A stretch of DNA of 64,000 nucleotides, taken from Microbulbifer harenosus. Lineage in GTDB: Bacteria > Pseudomonadota > Gammaproteobacteria > Pseudomonadales > Cellvibrionaceae. The stretch lies in assembly GCF_005771435.1 (NCBI RefSeq), contig NZ_VANI01000010.1:245003-309002 (forward strand), in the 5' to 3' direction. The translations under genes and the position numbers were made by a program. This document shows, in pieces, positions 1 to 8,957 of the stretch. Each line of letters starts with the position of its first letter. Within the stretch, counting starts at the first letter, position 1. The notes under the pieces were generated by a model that worked only from the letters and a program-made list of their open reading frames with translations, had not been told where the DNA came from and searched no databases.

Positions 1-45
1 GGGAGTGATCGGCAGGTTCTGCCTCTGAAAGCCGGCGATGTGCCC

Positions 46-115
46 TGTAGGAGCCTGCCTTGCAGGCGAACGGTCTGGAGCACTGAACCGTTCGCCTGCA
101 AGGCAGGCTCCTACA
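46..115. repeat. REP-like inverted repeat pair
   Basis: Two perfectly complementary 29-bp arms (46-74 and 87-115) flank a 12-bp spacer. Each arm also contains a small hairpin of its own (CCTGC-CTT-GCAGG). The GTAGGAGCC edge resembles the ends of Pseudomonas-type REP elements that are mobilised by RAYT transposases. The element lies in the noncoding stretch before argA. No RAYT gene is present here, so this is inferred to be a non-autonomous copy. It could also act as a terminator for a gene left of the window. Confidence 0.75.
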
Positions 116-214
116 GCGAGAGTCCGCCGAAGATCTGTACAAGCCCCGAACAAATCTGCAGAAAATGCGGTATATTGCACCGCTAACGAATTTACCTGCT
201 GAAGCGAAGAGACA

Positions 215-1528
215 TTGGAAACCGAAAACTCAACTCTCAACTGGTTCCGGAACGCCGCACCCTACATCAATGACCTGCGCGGGCGAACCCTGGTGGTTGC
301 GATTCCCGGTGAAGGTTTTGAGCACGAAAACTTCCGCAACCTGGTGCACGACCTCACCCTGCTGATCAGCCTCGGTGTGCGCCTGGTGCTGGTGCACGGT
401 GCGCGCGCGCAGGTGAACCGCGCACTGGAGAGCACCGGTATCCAGAGTCGCTTTTACGGCAATACCCGCATCAGCGACCGCGAGACCCTGGAAATTATCA
501 AGGCCGCCATCGGCAAGCTGCGCTTTGAAATCGAGGCCGCATTTTCCCAAGGGCTTCCGGATTCCCCCATGGCGCGCTCCGCGCTGAAAGTGGTCTCCGG
601 CAACTTCGTCACCGCGCGCCCGGTAGGCATCATCGACGGCACCGACATGGGCTGGACCGGCAAGGTGCGGCGCATGGAGGTATCGGCCATCACCCGCGCG
701 CTGGACGAAAGCTCCCTGGTGGTGCTCTCGCCACTCGGCACCTCGCTCACCGGTGAGCTGTTCAGCCTCAATTACCTCGATCTCGCCGCCGAGGCCGCCA
801 GGGCGCTGAAGGCGGAAAAGCTGATCCTGTTTCGCGACCAGCCTTTCCTCGAAATCGACGGCGAGGCGGTGTACGACCTCAGCATCAACCAGGCCGAGGA
901 AGCAGCGGAAGCCATCGACAGCGAAACCCTCAACTGCGCGCTCCTCGCCTGCAATGCTGGCATACCGCGCGCGCACCTGCTGAGCTATGCGGAAGACGGC
1001 GCGCTGTTACAGGAACTGTTCAGCCGCGAAGGCACCGGCACCATGATCTACCGCGACAGTTACGAAGTGGTGCGGCGCGCGCGCATCAACGACGTCGGCG
1101 GGATCCTCGGCCTGATCCGGCCGCTGGAGAAGCAGGGCATCCTGGTGCGCCGCTCGCGGGAAAAACTTGAGGCGGAGATCGACCATTTCACCCTGGTGGA
1201 AGTGGACGGCACTCCGGTGGCCTGTGCCGCACTGTACCCGATCCTCGACGAACAGGGTGACACGGTCGCCGCGGAGATCGCCTGCGTGGCGATCCACCCG
1301 GAGTTCCGCGGCGGCGGCCGCGGTGCCAAGCTGCTCGCGCACATGGAGCGGCAGGCGAAGGCACTGGAACTACCGGAGATTTTTGTGCTCACCACCCAGA
1401 CCGAACACTGGTTCATCGAGCACGGCTTTACCCAGGTGGAGGTGAGCGACCTGCCCGCCACCCGCAAGTCGATGTACAACATCCAGCGCAATTCCCGCGT
1501 TTTGCGCAAGCGGCTCGCCCGGCAATAG
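215..1528 (+). CDS. argA: N-acetylglutamate synthase
   Basis: ArgA transfers acetyl from acetyl-CoA to glutamate, the first step of arginine synthesis in the cytoplasm. The 437-residue product has the usual two-part build: an amino-acid-kinase-like domain (about 20-290, with VHGARAQVN) and a C-terminal GNAT acetyltransferase domain (about 290-430, with acetyl-CoA loop EFRGGGRGAKLL). The start is a TTG with a purine-rich stretch (GAAGAGA) just upstream. It gives the N-terminus expected for the family (NAAPYINDLRG aligns with the conserved start), and no ATG is nearby. It stands alone between a REP element and ilvD, with no other arg gene in the window. Feedback inhibition by arginine is known for the family but cannot be read from the sequence. 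Confidence 0.95.
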   Translation: METENSTLNWFRNAAPYINDLRGRTLVVAIPGEGFEHENFRNLVHDLTLLISLGVRLVLVHGARAQVNRALESTGIQSRFYGNTRISDRETLEIIKAAIGKLRFEIEAAFSQGLPDSPMARSALKVVSGNFVTARPVGIIDGTDMGWTGKVRRMEVSAITRALDESSLVVLSPLGTSLTGELFSLNYLDLAAEAARALKAEKLILFRDQPFLEIDGEAVYDLSINQAEEAAEAIDSETLNCALLACNAGIPRAHLLSYAEDGALLQELFSREGTGTMIYRDSYEVVRRARINDVGGILGLIRPLEKQGILVRRSREKLEAEIDHFTLVEVDGTPVACAALYPILDEQGDTVAAEIACVAIHPEFRGGGRGAKLLAHMERQAKALELPEIFVLTTQTEHWFIEHGFTQVEVSDLPATRKSMYNIQRNSRVLRKRLARQ

Positions 1529-1689
1529 GTTTGCCGAGATAACCCATTGTTTCGGACAGGCCTTGCGCGATTTCCCCGGCGGGCCGGGAGCCGCGCAAAA
1601 TTCCTTGCATTTTGCTACTCTGATGCGCTTGCCGCGCACGCGGCGCCCGTAACCGAATCGCGTTTCGCACAGACAGATCAAGAACCACT

Positions 1690-3525
1690 ATGCCTCAGTA
1701 CCGTTCCCGCACATCCACCGCCGGCCGCAACATGGCCGGCGCCCGCGCCCTGTGGCGCGCCACCGGCATGAAGGATGAAGACTTCCACAAGCCAATCATC
1801 GCCGTGGCCAACTCCTTTACCCAGTTCGTGCCCGGACATGTGCACCTGAAAGACATGGGTCAGCTGGTGGCGCGGGAGATCGAGAAAGCCGGCGGCGTGG
1901 CGAAGGAGTTCAACACCATCGCCGTGGACGACGGCATCGCCATGGGCCACGACGGCATGCTCTACAGCCTGCCCAGCCGCGAGATCATCGCCGACTCGGT
2001 GGAGTATATGGCGAACGCCCACTGCGCCGACGCGCTGGTGTGCATTTCCAACTGCGACAAGATCACTCCCGGAATGCTGATGGCGGCATTGCGCCTGAAT
2101 ATCCCGGTGATCTTCGTGTCCGGTGGCCCCATGGAAGCGGGCAAGACCAAGCTCGCCGACCACAAGCTGGACCTGGTGGACGCGATGGTGATCGCCGCTA
2201 CCGACGACGCCAGCGATGAAAAAGTTGCCGAGTACGAACGCTCCGCCTGCCCCACCTGCGGCTCCTGTTCCGGAATGTTCACCGCCAACTCCATGAACTG
2301 CCTGACGGAAGCGCTGGGTCTTTCCCTGCCCGGCAACGGCACCATGCTCGCCACCCACGCCGACCGCGAGCAGCTGTTCCTGCGCGCGGGCCGCGAGATC
2401 GTCGCCCTGGCCAAGCGCTATTACGAAGAGGACGATCTGTCCGCGCTGCCGCGTTCCATCGCCAGCCGCGCTGCGTTCAGTAACGCCATGGCGCTGGATA
2501 TCGCCATGGGCGGCTCCACCAATACGATCCTGCACCTGCTGGCCGCCGCCCAGGAAGGCGAGGTGGACTTCACCCTCGCGGATATCGACCGCCTGTCGCG
2601 CAAGATCCCGCAACTGTGCAAGGTCGCGCCCAATACCCAGAAGTACCACATCGAGGACGTACACCGCGCCGGCGGCGTGATGTCGATTCTCGGCGAACTG
2701 GAAGCCGGAGGCCTGTTCGACGCCAGCCTGCCCACGGTGCACAGCCGCACCTTCCGCGAAGCGCTGGAAGAGTGGGACATTCGCCGCACCGACAATCCGG
2801 AAGTGCACAAGTTTTTCCGCGCCGGTCCCGCCGGTATCCCCACCCAGCAGGCCTTCAGCCAGGACTGCCGCTGGAACAACCTGGACGGCGACCGCGAAAA
2901 TGGCTGTATACGCTCCGTCGAGCACGCCTATTCCTCCGAGGGTGGCCTCGCGGTGCTGTTCGGCAATCTGGCACCGGATGGCTGCGTGGTAAAGACCTCC
3001 GGGGTGGAGGAAGAGCTGTGGCACTTCGAGGGACCGGCGCATATTGTCGAGAGCCAGGAAGATGCCGTCGCGCACATTCTCGAGGGCAAGGTGAAAGAAG
3101 GCGAAGCGGTGATCGTGCGCTACGAGGGCCCGAAAGGCGGCCCTGGCATGCAGGAAATGCTTTACCCAACCAGCTATCTGAAGTCCAAGGGTCTGGGTAA
3201 GTCCTGTGCGCTGATCACCGACGGCCGCTTCTCCGGCGGCACCTCCGGCTTGTCCATCGGCCACGTTTCCCCGGAAGCGGCCGGCGGCGGCAATATCGGC
3301 CTGGTGCAGGATGGCGACCTGGTGCGTATCGACATCCCCAACCGCCTGATCGAAGTGGATATCCCGGAAGCGGAACTGCACCGCCGCCGCGAGGCCATGA
3401 ACAACAAAGGCAGCGACGGCTGGAAACCGGCCAAACCACGCCCGCGCAAGGTTAGCAAGGCCCTCAAGGCCTACGCCCTGCTCGCCACCAGCGCCGATCG
3501 CGGTGCGGTGCGGGAAATCGACTGA
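1690..3525 (+). CDS. ilvD: Dihydroxy-acid dehydratase
   Basis: IlvD dehydrates 2,3-dihydroxy acids to the 2-keto acid precursors of valine, leucine and isoleucine. The 611-residue length is normal for the E. coli-like class. Visible signatures are CISNCDK (Cys122 and the metal-binding Lys124), the CPTCGSCSG Fe-S cluster segment at 187-195, and the C-terminal GRFSGGTSG loop. It starts at an ATG directly before PQYRSRTST, as in orthologues. It is monocistronic: a strong hairpin follows immediately and the next gene is convergent. The pathway partner ilvA lies about 37 kb away in this window. No leader peptide or attenuator was found upstream. Confidence 0.97.
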   Translation: MPQYRSRTSTAGRNMAGARALWRATGMKDEDFHKPIIAVANSFTQFVPGHVHLKDMGQLVAREIEKAGGVAKEFNTIAVDDGIAMGHDGMLYSLPSREIIADSVEYMANAHCADALVCISNCDKITPGMLMAALRLNIPVIFVSGGPMEAGKTKLADHKLDLVDAMVIAATDDASDEKVAEYERSACPTCGSCSGMFTANSMNCLTEALGLSLPGNGTMLATHADREQLFLRAGREIVALAKRYYEEDDLSALPRSIASRAAFSNAMALDIAMGGSTNTILHLLAAAQEGEVDFTLADIDRLSRKIPQLCKVAPNTQKYHIEDVHRAGGVMSILGELEAGGLFDASLPTVHSRTFREALEEWDIRRTDNPEVHKFFRAGPAGIPTQQAFSQDCRWNNLDGDRENGCIRSVEHAYSSEGGLAVLFGNLAPDGCVVKTSGVEEELWHFEGPAHIVESQEDAVAHILEGKVKEGEAVIVRYEGPKGGPGMQEMLYPTSYLKSKGLGKSCALITDGRFSGGTSGLSIGHVSPEAAGGGNIGLVQDGDLVRIDIPNRLIEVDIPEAELHRRREAMNNKGSDGWKPAKPRPRKVSKALKAYALLATSADRGAVREID

Positions 3526-3534
3526 TCTCAAATG

Positions 3535-3563
3535 AGAAATAGCGGGCTTAGCCCGCTATTTCT
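3535..3563. terminator. Bidirectional terminator, ilvD/tonB
   Basis: A 14-bp perfect stem (AGAAATAGCGGGCT and its complement) with a minimal loop lies just after ilvD. T-rich sequence follows on the plus side, and it ends 12 bp before the stop of the convergent tonB paralogue. It probably ends transcription from both sides. Confidence 0.85.
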
Positions 3564-3575
3564 TTATCTCTCCTG

Positions 3576-4265
3576 TTATTCAGCCAACTTGAAACTGATA
3601 CGGTTGCGCACACCGTGCTGTTCCACGGCCTGTCCTTCCGACATCGGCGGGCGGTACTTGAAGCGCTCCACCGCATTCAATGCCGCATTGTTAAAGACAT
3701 CCGTAGGAGCGCCGGCACTGTCATAGCCACCGACGACCCGCGGATTCTTCACACTGCCATTGCTGGTGATGGTGAACTCCACAACCACATAGCCTTCAAT
3801 GCCCCTCGCCAGCGCGCGGCGCGGGTACTGCGGTGCCGGCTTGTAGATGGGCAGTGGGTCCGCGGTGATCGGAATCGGACCGCTGCGCTCATTTCCCACC
3901 ACCGGCGGACTGATGACTGTCGGCAGGTCCTGTGGCTCTACCTTGTGGTTGATCTCCACTCGCGGCAGCGGTGGCGGTACGTCTTGCGGCTTCAGCACCG
4001 GATCGGATTTCTGCACCGTCGGCGTTATTTTCGGCATGTGGATGCCCAACACTTTCGGCGGCAGTTCATCGGGCGGCGCCCGATAGTCCGTGGCGATCAG
4101 CTGGGTCATACCCAGCAGCAGAAGCCCGGTTACCCCCAGGGCAAACGCCCCACTGCGCAGCAGCTGCGCGGAAGTCATGGTGAAAGACAGCGGATTGAAT
4201 AGTTGTGGATTGGCTATCGCAGATAGGGTGGCAGAAAGGTTTTTGGGCGGATAAGCCTGTTCCAT
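3576..4265 (-). CDS. TonB-family energy transducer (stand-alone paralogue)
   Basis: TonB proteins carry proton-motive energy from an ExbB/ExbD motor in the inner membrane to outer-membrane receptors. This 229-residue protein has one N-terminal membrane helix (about 36-58), a proline-rich periplasmic spacer, and a C-terminal TonB_C domain (about 145-225) with the YPRRALARGIEGYV motif seen in the second TonB of this window. The ATG at 4265 is preferred over the GTG two codons upstream because GAGG sits at correct spacing from it. The gene has its own promoter region with a Fur-box-like sequence and no motor genes of its own. It is inferred to share the adjacent ExbB/ExbD pair. It may come from duplication of the operon's tonB. 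Confidence 0.9.
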   Translation of the reverse strand: MEQAYPPKNLSATLSAIANPQLFNPLSFTMTSAQLLRSGAFALGVTGLLLLGMTQLIATDYRAPPDELPPKVLGIHMPKITPTVQKSDPVLKPQDVPPPLPRVEINHKVEPQDLPTVISPPVVGNERSGPIPITADPLPIYKPAPQYPRRALARGIEGYVVVEFTITSNGSVKNPRVVGGYDSAGAPTDVFNNAALNAVERFKYRPPMSEGQAVEQHGVRNRISFKLAE

Positions 4266-4392
4266 AAACACCTCACTTTTTATTTTAGGGTGTTGAAAGA
4301 TCGCACAGCCTGCATACGCAAAAGGTATGTGGCAGTGCGGTGGAAAAAGCTGATCAGCTACTTACAGTATTTAGTTGATTTGAGCGAAAGTG

Positions 4393-4411
4393 CAAATAAT
4401 TCTCAATAATT
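4393..4411. promoter_or_regulatory. Putative Fur box
   Basis: The 19-bp stretch CAAATAATTCTCAATAATT has the AT-rich ATAAT-type hexamer arrangement of gammaproteobacterial Fur sites. It sits about 130 bp upstream of the tonB paralogue start (minus strand). Iron control of TonB genes is well known. This match is approximate and was judged by eye only. Confidence 0.4.
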
Positions 4412-4447
4412 GTCTATATTTGCGCCAGCAATGCCGAATTGCAGACG

Positions 4448-4473
4448 AAAAAAAGGCCGCACAAGTGCGGCCC
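4448..4473 (-). terminator. Terminator of the TonB2-type operon
   Basis: Read on the minus strand, an 8-bp GC stem (GGCCGCAC/GTGCGGCC) with a 2-base loop is followed by seven T residues, about 40 bp after the stop of the TPR gene. This is a textbook intrinsic terminator. Confidence 0.9.
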
Positions 4474-4510
4474 TTCCCGGTTCGGTCTAAACCTCCAGCG
4501 AATGTATCAA

Positions 4511-5845
4511 CTACATCGCCAGCTGTTCTTCCCGCTCCTTTTCACTTTCTACGAAAGCAATCCACTGTGAGGCAAACTTCTCGGAGCGTTTGTCATCCTT
4601 TGCTTTCTTCAAGTACTTCAAGGCGTCGTCGTACTTTTTCAGGTTGGCGTTGGCCATACCCAGCACGATGTAGAGCTGGTCCGGGCGCTTGAGATCACCC
4701 TTTTTCAGCGCTTTCGCACCCATGTCTACGGCTTTTTCGTTCTTGTCCAGGTCCAGGTAGATACTGGCCAGACGAGAGTAGATCTCGCCCTTGTCGGACA
4801 TACTTGCGGCCGCTTCCAGCTCGGGGATCGACTTTTGCAGCTCCTGAGCCATCTGGTAAGCCTGAGCCAGGGTTTCCAGATTCTTGGAGGTGCGCTCGAT
4901 CTTTTTCTCCTTGATGCCCTTGTCGATGACCTTGGCACCTTTGTACGGGGTTTCCGCGCCCATGAAGAGGTAGGCCATATTCAACAGCTCTTTCTCTTTC
5001 TGCAGGGCACCGGCAATGTAGGCGGCTTCCATCATGTGAAGCATGTCGTCTTCACGTTTCAGTTCGCCGTACATACCCGCCAGCTGCTTGTAGTACTCGC
5101 CTTTCGGGTAGTGCTTCACCAGCTTCTCAAGGATATTGGCTACCTGCTTGTAGTCGTTTTTCTCGTAGTAGAGGAAACGCTGCAGGCCGAACCAGTTTTC
5201 CTTAGGCACTTTGCCTTCTTTTTCGTACATAGACACGGCCTGATTGATATCGGCCAGTGCCTTGGCATTGTCACCCAGCTGGTAGTAAGCCTGGGCGCGC
5301 AGCGCGTAAGAGTCGGCGTTAACGGTATCGGAAACCTTGAACCAGCGGTTCAGGTAGTCAATTGCCGATTTGTAGTCTTCGGTCACGAAGTACAGCTGGG
5401 CAACGGTCAACAGGGTTCCTACTTCCAGCGCTACCGGCAGGTTTTCTTCACCCTGCTGCAGTACTTTCTTGTAGTAGCTAATCGCCTGCGGATACTTCTC
5501 CATGCTGTAGTAAACGTAGCCGTAGAAGTAGTACATCTGCGCGGCTTCATAGCCGTTCAGCTTGTCCTTACCGGCTTCCATTTCTTTCAGCGCGGCCAGT
5601 GCCGCCTGCCAGTTCTGGGCATCCGCAGCTTCCTGCGCCTTGCCCAGATACTTGAACGCACTTTCGCGCATCGCCGGGGTCTTACGGGTCTTCTGCTCGG
5701 CGGCCTGCGCCTGGGCAAAAGAACCGGATACACCGACGGCCTCCAGTACGGTCACGCTCACGGCCGGTGCCAGCAGCAGGGGCAGCGCTACGGACGTGCG
5801 CAGGACGAATCTGGACAGGCCTTTCGTCACGGTCGTCATGTTCAT
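4511..5845 (-). CDS. TonB2-operon TPR repeat protein
   Basis: A 444-residue exported protein. It has an N-terminal hydrophobic signal sequence (about 12-48, ending near FAQAQA) and then many tetratricopeptide repeats, for example around YYFYGYVYYSMEKYPQAISYY and YYQLGDNAKALADINQAV. It is the last gene of the operon, 12 bp after tonB, with GGGGA before its ATG. A TPR protein is also encoded next to tonB2 in Vibrio TonB2 clusters. Its precise job there is not established; TPR domains usually mediate protein contacts, so a scaffold role for the periplasmic TonB complex is inferred. Confidence 0.85.
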   Translation of the reverse strand: MNMTTVTKGLSRFVLRTSVALPLLLAPAVSVTVLEAVGVSGSFAQAQAAEQKTRKTPAMRESAFKYLGKAQEAADAQNWQAALAALKEMEAGKDKLNGYEAAQMYYFYGYVYYSMEKYPQAISYYKKVLQQGEENLPVALEVGTLLTVAQLYFVTEDYKSAIDYLNRWFKVSDTVNADSYALRAQAYYQLGDNAKALADINQAVSMYEKEGKVPKENWFGLQRFLYYEKNDYKQVANILEKLVKHYPKGEYYKQLAGMYGELKREDDMLHMMEAAYIAGALQKEKELLNMAYLFMGAETPYKGAKVIDKGIKEKKIERTSKNLETLAQAYQMAQELQKSIPELEAAASMSDKGEIYSRLASIYLDLDKNEKAVDMGAKALKKGDLKRPDQLYIVLGMANANLKKYDDALKYLKKAKDDKRSEKFASQWIAFVESEKEREEQLAM

Positions 5846-5857
5846 ATGCGTCCCCTA

Positions 5858-6481
5858 TCAGTTCTTGGCCATGTTGAAGCTGATCTTGGTTTTTACACCA
5901 GGTACTTCAATCGGCTCACCGTCAACAACACGCGGCTTGTACTTGTACTTCAGAGCTGACTTAACGGCAGCACTGTTGAAGATGGTGGTGGGGTTGCCGT
6001 CAAGGGTAAAGGCTTCCACTACCTTCGGGTCCCGTACAGAACCGTTTTTGGTCACGGTGTATTCCACAACCACCCAACCTTCGATACCACGCTGCAGTGC
6101 GCGACGCGGGTACTCCGGCTGGACCTTTACGATCGGCAGGTAATCGCCCTCAGAGGCGAAGCCACCGATGCCACCGACCTTAAGATCGGCATTGGCCGCT
6201 GGGGCAGACATGTTCAGGGCATTGTCTACATCCGGCTGGTCAAACTCCGGCTCCGGCATTTCCGGTGGCGGTGTTTCGGGCTCGTCTGGTTTGTCCGGTT
6301 TGCTGGTATCGTATTGGGTTTCGATCTTCTGCTCCGGCATCACAACGTCGGCTACCTTAATCTGCTCCTCTTCTTTCGGAGCACCAAGGTTCGCTTCGAT
6401 CAGCGCATGCATGGTGAAGATCAGGGCAAAAGTGGTGGCTACCGCCAGCGCACCCGCCCCTACAAGTCTTACCGGGTTCAT
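5858..6481 (-). CDS. tonB2: TonB energy transducer of the TtpC-type system
   Basis: A 207-residue TonB of the short TonB2 class. It has an N-terminal membrane helix (about 7-29), an acidic proline-rich spacer (KPDKPDEPETPPPEMPEPE) and a C-terminal TonB_C domain with YPRRALQRGIEGWV and a final KISFNMAKN strand. It links the ExbB/ExbD motor to ligand-loaded outer-membrane receptors. It lies 5 bp after exbD and 12 bp before the TPR gene, so it is co-transcribed. Its C-terminal domain is clearly related to that of the paralogue at 3576-4265. The symbol follows the Vibrio cluster of the same gene order. Confidence 0.93.
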   Translation of the reverse strand: MNPVRLVGAGALAVATTFALIFTMHALIEANLGAPKEEEQIKVADVVMPEQKIETQYDTSKPDKPDEPETPPPEMPEPEFDQPDVDNALNMSAPAANADLKVGGIGGFASEGDYLPIVKVQPEYPRRALQRGIEGWVVVEYTVTKNGSVRDPKVVEAFTLDGNPTTIFNSAAVKSALKYKYKPRVVDGEPIEVPGVKTKISFNMAKN

Positions 6482-6486
6482 AGCTG

Positions 6487-6888
6487 TTAACTCTTCTCTG
6501 TAGCGACCGACACTTTATCGATTCCGATCTTCCTGGCCGCGTCCGCGATCAGGGCAACCTTCTCGATGCTCGCTTTCTTATCGGGCTGAATCACCAACCA
6601 CCCAGTCGGGTTTTCCGCGTAGAGACGCTCCAGGGTGTTTTTCACCAGGCGATCGTCTACCTGCTCTTTGGCAATCCAGATTTCGTCGTTGTCGTTAATC
6701 GCTACCAGAATAGAGGCGGCTTTGAGGTCAGCGGTAGTCGCTTCCGGCTTGACAACATCGACGCCCGGTTCCTTGATAAAGGTCGCGGTGACGATGAAGA
6801 AGATCAGCATGATGAACACCACGTCCAGCATGGGCGTGAGGTCAATCGCTTGCCCTTCTTCTTCCGCCGTAGTCTGTTTTCTGCTCAT
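6487..6888 (-). CDS. exbD2: Biopolymer transport protein ExbD
   Basis: ExbD forms the peptidoglycan-facing rotor part of the ExbB/ExbD proton channel. The 133-residue product has the expected short cytoplasmic tail, a single membrane helix with the essential aspartate (Asp22 in LTPMLDVVF) and a small periplasmic domain ending in a beta-alpha-beta fold. It follows exbB after an unusually long 156-bp spacer that contains a stem-loop, and precedes tonB by 5 bp. Confidence 0.93.
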   Translation of the reverse strand: MSRKQTTAEEEGQAIDLTPMLDVVFIMLIFFIVTATFIKEPGVDVVKPEATTADLKAASILVAINDNDEIWIAKEQVDDRLVKNTLERLYAENPTGWLVIQPDKKASIEKVALIADAARKIGIDKVSVATEKS

Positions 6889-6994
6889 TGCAACTCTCTC
6901 TAGCGAAATGCTATTAGCGAGATTTGGCCTTGTGGCGCCCTCACCTCACAACGTGACAGTGAGAGCGCCCTGAATTGGCTAAACCTTCCGGTTC

Positions 6995-7024
6995 GCGGAC
7001 CCGTCTCCGGGGAGACTGGCCCGC
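6995..7024 (-). other. Stem-loop in the exbB-exbD spacer
   Basis: Two 14-bp arms (6995-7008 and 7011-7024), complementary except for two positions, form a GC-rich hairpin in the exbB-exbD intercistronic gap. No T-run follows, so a terminator is unlikely. It may stabilise the upstream mRNA or tune ExbB:ExbD ratios. That function is a guess; the fold is seen in the sequence. Confidence 0.5.
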
Positions 7025-7044
7025 GCACCTTTACTGTGGTGCCG

Positions 7045-7572
7045 TCAGTGATCCATCGTCAGATGGTCTTCCAGCAGCTGGGTTTCACGCTGTGCGGTAC
7101 GGGTGATGTATGTGTTGGCAAACACCCCGGACAGTGCGGTCACCATACCCGCCATGGTCGGGATGGTGGCCATGGATACACCGCTGGCCATTTGCTTGGC
7201 ATCACCACCACCGGTGATCGCGAGAACCTCGAACACGTTGATCATGCCCCAAACAGTGCCCAGCAGACCGAACAACGGCGCAAGGGCGACACAGGTCTGG
7301 ATCATGTCCAAGTTGGAGTCGATTTTCTCGGATACCCGGGAAACCAGTGCGTGGCGGATCTGGTGGGCGTTCCAGGATTTGCGCTCGGGGCGCGCCTCCC
7401 AGGCGTCCATGGCAGTCTGAACATCGCGCTTCAGACCACCTTTGAAGTAAAAGACCCGCTCGAAAATCAGCGTCCACATGAAGAAGGTCAGGCCGGCGAT
7501 CAGGAGTAGTACTGGCCCGCCCGACGCCATAAAGGCGTTGACGGCGGCCCATGCGTCATTCAATGCGTGCAT
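7045..7572 (-). CDS. exbB2: ExbB-type proton channel subunit
   Basis: A 175-residue MotA/TolQ/ExbB-family protein. It has one N-terminal helix (about 18-40) and two more (about 90-115 and 135-157) in the canonical ExbB core (ALAPLFGLLGTVWGMINVF and TIPTMAGMVTALSGVFA). With ExbD it makes the proton-driven motor for TonB. It is shorter than E. coli ExbB, as usual for the ExbB of TonB2 systems. It begins 14 bp after ttpC and belongs to the same operon. Confidence 0.93.
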   Translation of the reverse strand: MHALNDAWAAVNAFMASGGPVLLLIAGLTFFMWTLIFERVFYFKGGLKRDVQTAMDAWEARPERKSWNAHQIRHALVSRVSEKIDSNLDMIQTCVALAPLFGLLGTVWGMINVFEVLAITGGGDAKQMASGVSMATIPTMAGMVTALSGVFANTYITRTAQRETQLLEDHLTMDH

Positions 7573-7586
7573 GTTGCCGCCTCCTC

Positions 7587-8957
7587 TTATTTACGCTCAG
7601 CGTTTTCTGCAACGATACCGGCACTCTGCTCGTCCAGGATGTGCAGGATACGCTTGGCGCGGCCGTTCACGATGGTGTGCAGCAGCACGGTCGGGATAGC
7701 CACAACCAGACCCAGAACGGTGGTCACCAGTGCAGAAGAGATACCGCCGGCCATTGCCTTGGGATCGCCCGCGCCGAAGATGGTGATCGCCTGGAAGGTG
7801 ATGATCATACCGGTAACGGTACCCAGCAGACCCAGCAGCGGGGCCACCATGGCGATGATCTTCAGCAGGTTCAGACCGGATTCGATGGCCGGACGCTCTT
7901 TCAGCACCGCTTCTTCCATCTTCAGTTCCAGGGTCTCGCCGTCTACACCTTTGTTCTCTTCCGCCACAGCCAGAACACGACCCAGCGGGTTGTTGGTGTT
8001 CGGAGTGGAGGAACGCAGCTGTGCATTTACCTTGGCATTCACACCGGACAGTACCAGCAGACGCCATACGGCCAGCAGCAGAGCAACAACACCAACCGCG
8101 GAGATGATGTAGCCTACGATGCCACCCTGGTGCCAACGCTCGACGATGCTCGGGCTTGCGATCATGGCTTTCAGGTAAGAACCGCCAGTAGGACCGGTGG
8201 GGTCAACACCGAAGGGGCTGAAGCCGCTGGTCGCTGCCTGCAGGTCAGCCGCCATGCTCAGGTATTTACCGTCAGGCTGGCGAATCAGTTCCGCCATCTT
8301 CTGGTTTTCGTTCATTTCCAGGTACTTGCCGTTGGAAACCAGGTTGAAGTTACCAACACGTACGATTTCCTGCTCGGCCTGCTCGCCGTCGGGCTTGATC
8401 ACAGTACCGCTGAACTTCACAACCTTGCCGGATTCCACGGTCTCACGCTGCAGTTCGTACCACAGACGCTCGATTTCCTGGATGGTTGGCAGCTTGGTGG
8501 CGGAGTTCATTTTGTCGATCAGCTGATCGAGGAACTCGGCGCGGCCCGGATACTGGGCGGATACCAGAGAGGTGTCCAGATTGGCGCGCAGGTCGCCAGC
8601 GGTGGAGGTCAGGTGACCGAACAGTTCTTTCAGAGAGCCGAGGCGCTCGTCCAGCTGCTGGCGCTTCTGTTGAACCAGCAGTTCCTGTTCTTCGTACTTC
8701 TTCTCCAGCGCCGCGGAGCGGGCTTCTTCGGAAGTGCGGGTGTTCTCGGCCTGGCTCAGCAGGGAAGCCTGGTTGGCTTTCTGGCGACGGAAGTCGTCTT
8801 CACGCTTCTTGTGCTCGGCAGATTCTGCAACTTTGGACTGCTGAACCATCTTCAGCAGCTGGTCCAGGGAGGTAGCTTTGTCCTGGGCCACAGCGGAAAC
8901 GCTGATCAGGCCAGCCGCTGCTACGGCAAAGACGCGTTTGGCGATAGAGGTTTTCAT
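7587..8957 (-). CDS. ttpC: TtpC-like MotA/TolQ/ExbB protein with periplasmic coiled-coil domain
   Basis: A 456-residue product with a signal peptide (1-24, cleavage near VSAVA-QD) and a long charged periplasmic region rich in coiled coil (about 30-260). A membrane helix follows (about 268-292), then an ExbB-like core (about 355-430, MVAPLLGLLGTVTGMIITF). This architecture matches TtpC, the fourth inner-membrane component needed by Vibrio TonB2. It overlaps the preceding DUF3450 gene by ATGA, implying translational coupling, and exbB follows after 14 bp. The periplasmic part probably contacts the DUF3450 protein; that partnership is inferred from gene order. Confidence 0.9.
   Translation of the reverse strand: MKTSIAKRVFAVAAAGLISVSAVAQDKATSLDQLLKMVQQSKVAESAEHKKREDDFRRQKANQASLLSQAENTRTSEEARSAALEKKYEEQELLVQQKRQQLDERLGSLKELFGHLTSTAGDLRANLDTSLVSAQYPGRAEFLDQLIDKMNSATKLPTIQEIERLWYELQRETVESGKVVKFSGTVIKPDGEQAEQEIVRVGNFNLVSNGKYLEMNENQKMAELIRQPDGKYLSMAADLQAATSGFSPFGVDPTGPTGGSYLKAMIASPSIVERWHQGGIVGYIISAVGVVALLLAVWRLLVLSGVNAKVNAQLRSSTPNTNNPLGRVLAVAEENKGVDGETLELKMEEAVLKERPAIESGLNLLKIIAMVAPLLGLLGTVTGMIITFQAITIFGAGDPKAMAGGISSALVTTVLGLVVAIPTVLLHTIVNGRAKRILHILDEQSAGIVAENAERK

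Noticed and set aside
1678..3531. Long 617-codon open frame on the minus strand opposite ilvD
   Set aside because: It is the GC-rich antisense shadow of ilvD; the translation is Gly/His/Val-rich without any family motif.
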